Assembly: GCA_021826605.1 (NCBI GenBank) | Contig: JAKAZF010000107.1 | Span: 1 to 7,918, forward strand | Reading direction: 5' to 3' | Source: Planctomycetota bacterium | GTDB taxonomy: Bacteria > Planctomycetota > Phycisphaerae > WQYP01 | DNA: 7,918 nt | Part shown: positions 6,774-7,918 of the stretch, piece by piece | How the letters are laid out: every line of letters begins with the position of its first letter | Numbering within the stretch: position 1 is the first letter of the stretch | The notes under the pieces: generated by a model | What the model saw: only the letters and a program-made list of their open reading frames with translations | Told to the model about the DNA's origin: nothing | The model's database searches: none | Translations under genes and position numbers: made by a program

Positions 6774-6801
6774 TTGTCTGGTATCACGTCATTTGCGTCA
6801 A
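6773..6801 (-). promoter_or_regulatory. Candidate parB promoter
   Basis: TTGACG (6796-6801; 5 of 6 to consensus), a 17-nt spacer, and GACAAT (6773-6778; 4 of 6) read on the minus strand. Initiation would fall near 6766, inside the parS-like site, giving a leader of about 38 nt that contains the GGAG ribosome-binding site. Confidence 0.5.
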
Positions 6802-6811
6802 GCCGGGAGTT

Positions 6812-6825
6812 TCACAAAAGTGTGA
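6812..6825. promoter_or_regulatory. Small inverted repeat upstream of the parB -35
   Basis: TCACA-AAAG-TGTGA is a 5-bp inverted repeat 10 bp upstream of the candidate -35. It overlaps a parS half-site-like GTTTCAC (6810-6816). It could be an operator or a degenerate ParB site; the short arms make chance occurrence plausible. Confidence 0.25.
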
Positions 6826-6866
6826 CGGGCGACCGGATGAGGACGGGACAACAGACTTGTTTGTAA

Positions 6867-7213
6867 GAGCCTGTTTGAAAAGTTGCGAATTGGTTCAACG
6901 GATAACTGGATGATAAAAGCCATTTCGTGTCTGCTTCAAGCCAGGCGTAAATTTGCATCGCAGATTCCCCGGAGGATACATTCACAACAGGATCAGTTGT
7001 GCATGCGTACAATGCGAAATTGTGAGCATCATGATCTGCTTAACGAACTTAGAGTCTGTTGGGAAATTCCGCCGGGATCGCGTTGGGGCGGCAAACGGCT
7101 GCCTGCGGCGTTCTCGACCCTCAACATATTCCGGAATATGCTTCGGATCTGCGTCTTTGGATCCATTCATTTGCCAAGCCAGTGAACCCGCATCGGACTT
7201 TTCAAACAGTGTC
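6867..7213. mobile_element. MITE-like element or IS remnant with terminal inverted repeats
   Basis: The left end GAGCCTGTTTGAAAAGT (6867-6883) and the right end read in reverse complement (7213-7197, GACACTGTTTGAAAAGT) match at 15 of 17, including 13 consecutive bases. The flanks TTTGTAA (6860-6866) and TTCGTAA (7214-7220) match at 6 of 7 and may be an eroded target duplication, though TTNNNAA is partly self-palindromic, so this support is soft. A third related motif, GAGTCTGTTGGGAAATT, sits at 7052-7068 (13 of 17), as if two ends are nested. No open frame inside looks like a transposase. The 347-bp size fits a non-autonomous element or the remains of a deleted IS. The rest of the 6729-7428 gap holds parS sites and the parB promoter, and no gene I can support. 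Confidence 0.5.
7125..7140. repeat. Perfect 16-bp palindrome inside the MITE-like segment
   Basis: CATATTCCGGAATATG is its own reverse complement. It lies within the candidate mobile segment between the two parS-type sites. It could be an operator, a cruciform or hairpin core of the element, or the dyad of a lost regulator. No adjacent gene starts here. Confidence 0.6.
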
Positions 7214-7394
7214 TTCGTAATCGGAGCTGCTGTGCCGGCGAATGGGTGCCGGACAGGTTCCGTCCGTGGCTGGCTTATGGTTCTTCTTAGGAAGGTTTGC
7301 CACTGGTAGACGCTTGGCAACGGAGCCGCATGAGACCGTGAGAAGTGCAATTAATCTTGCGGATTAGCTCGCATAATGTTTGAAACAGGGTAGA

Positions 7395-7410
7395 TGTTCC
7401 ACGTGGAACA
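7395..7410. promoter_or_regulatory. Perfect parS site (centromere-like ParB-binding site)
   Basis: TGTTCCACGTGGAACA is a perfect 16-bp palindrome and extends to 18 bp with one further A-T pair (7394-7411). It matches the near-universal chromosomal parS at 14 of 16, and both changes (CC/GG for TC/GA) preserve symmetry. It lies 18 bp past the stop of the acetyltransferase gene and about 0.67 kb upstream of parB, so it is intergenic and likely a ParB nucleation site. Confidence 0.92.
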
Positions 7411-7428
7411 TGAATTAAATTCAAAATC

Positions 7429-7917
7429 TCAGGAAGCGGAATTTAACCATACGCGAGCCAAACGGCCCAGCTCAATCCAGTTCATTTTTTGATATAACGC
7501 CAACGCCGGATCGTTTTCTGCGTCAACCTGCAGCAGGGGAGTTTTACCCATTTGTCGAATTCTAGCCGCCATATCATCAACCAGCTCGGCACCAAATCCC
7601 TGTTTGCGGAACTCAGGGAATGTAAAAACGCCCCCAATTTCAACGGTTGTCGGCAAAATCAGATCAAATTTCGCTAATGCGACTATTGTGCCATTGCTCT
7701 CATGAACATAAACATTACGGGACTCAATCCAGGCATCAACATTGGCGTCAAATAAAATGCCGCGCTCCTGACTGTACAATTTTCTCCAGCGGTTTAGAAC
7801 GGGTTCATCGCCATCCCGGGCCAAACGGACTTTGCTGCTGAAAGCTGCGGGCTTTTCCGCAGGTAATGTCATCATAATATTGACGGTTTTGCGGGCAGCC
7901 GCCTTCCGGTTAACCAT
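7429..7917 (-). CDS. GNAT-family N-acetyltransferase, start uncertain at window edge
   Basis: The frame encodes 162 residues from an ATG at 7915-7917, one base from the right edge, so the true start may lie outside the window. The GNAT core is clear: EIGGVFTFPEFRKQGFGAELV (93-113), in which R104-K-Q-G107-F-G109 is the acetyl-CoA pyrophosphate-binding R-x-x-G-x-G/A loop, followed by LLQVDAEND (128-136) and ALYQKMNW (140-147). The segment VRLARDGDEPVLNRWRKLYSQERG (30-53) resembles the start of the C-terminal GNAT domain of longer two-domain proteins (about 280 residues), which is why I suspect a missing N-terminal part. The acyl acceptor is unknown. The stop at 7429-7431 lies 18 bp from the perfect parS. 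An internal Met pair at 15-16 is an alternative start but lacks an SD. Confidence 0.8.
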   Translation of the reverse strand: MVNRKAAARKTVNIMMTLPAEKPAAFSSKVRLARDGDEPVLNRWRKLYSQERGILFDANVDAWIESRNVYVHESNGTIVALAKFDLILPTTVEIGGVFTFPEFRKQGFGAELVDDMAARIRQMGKTPLLQVDAENDPALALYQKMNWIELGRLARVWLNSAS

Positions 7918-7918
7918 G

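Noticed and set aside
6896..6908. Possible DnaA box (GGATAA) suggesting an origin beside parB
   Set aside because: Only about 6 of 9 bases match, and there is no cluster of boxes or AT-rich unwinding region, so oriC in this window is not supported.
6883..7350. Open frames of 100-122 codons in the parB upstream gap on both strands
   Set aside because: They overlap each other, have atypical composition, lack ribosome-binding sites and resemble no known family, including transposases.

Overview
All recognisable genes in this window lie on the minus strand. GC content is moderate, and most starts are ATG with only modest Shine-Dalgarno (SD) signals. The three secreted esterases resemble the BD-FAE/xylanase-associated family, which is abundant in polysaccharide-degrading Planctomycetota, Verrucomicrobiota and Bacteroidota. 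A Planctomycetota-like chromosome is my best guess, but it is only a guess. The ParB and its perfect parS site indicate a chromosomal locus, possibly near the origin.

Layout in the direction of transcription (high to low coordinate). A GNAT acetyltransferase runs from the right edge to 7429. A 700-bp gap without a convincing gene follows (6729-7428). It holds a perfect parS palindrome (7395-7410), a MITE-like or IS-remnant segment with inverted ends (6867-7213), a 16-bp palindrome (7125-7140), and a parS-like site (6758-6773) over the predicted transcription start of parB. Next come parB (6728-5781), an RluA-type pseudouridine synthase (5759-4842), and three tandem paralogous secreted alpha/beta-hydrolases (4804-3854, 3784-2849, 2795-1836). 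After a 191-bp gap, a Panacea/YwgA-like small protein (1644-1159) is followed after 6 bp by an HD-domain phosphohydrolase that runs off the left edge (1152 to <1).

Working interpretation. parB, rluA and the esterases are closely spaced and could be co-transcribed, although rluA has its own candidate promoter in the parB tail. No parA is adjacent, yet ParB keeps the N-terminal LGRGL motif used to contact ParA, so a ParA is expected elsewhere. The esterases probably act outside the cytoplasm on esterified plant or algal polysaccharides. They share a nearly identical central block and have diverged flanks, which suggests recent duplication with gene conversion. The HD/Panacea-like pair is a separate two-gene unit and the best candidate for a nucleotide-based stress, toxin-antitoxin or defence function, but that is inference. 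I see no CRISPR array, rRNA, tRNA or intact transposase.
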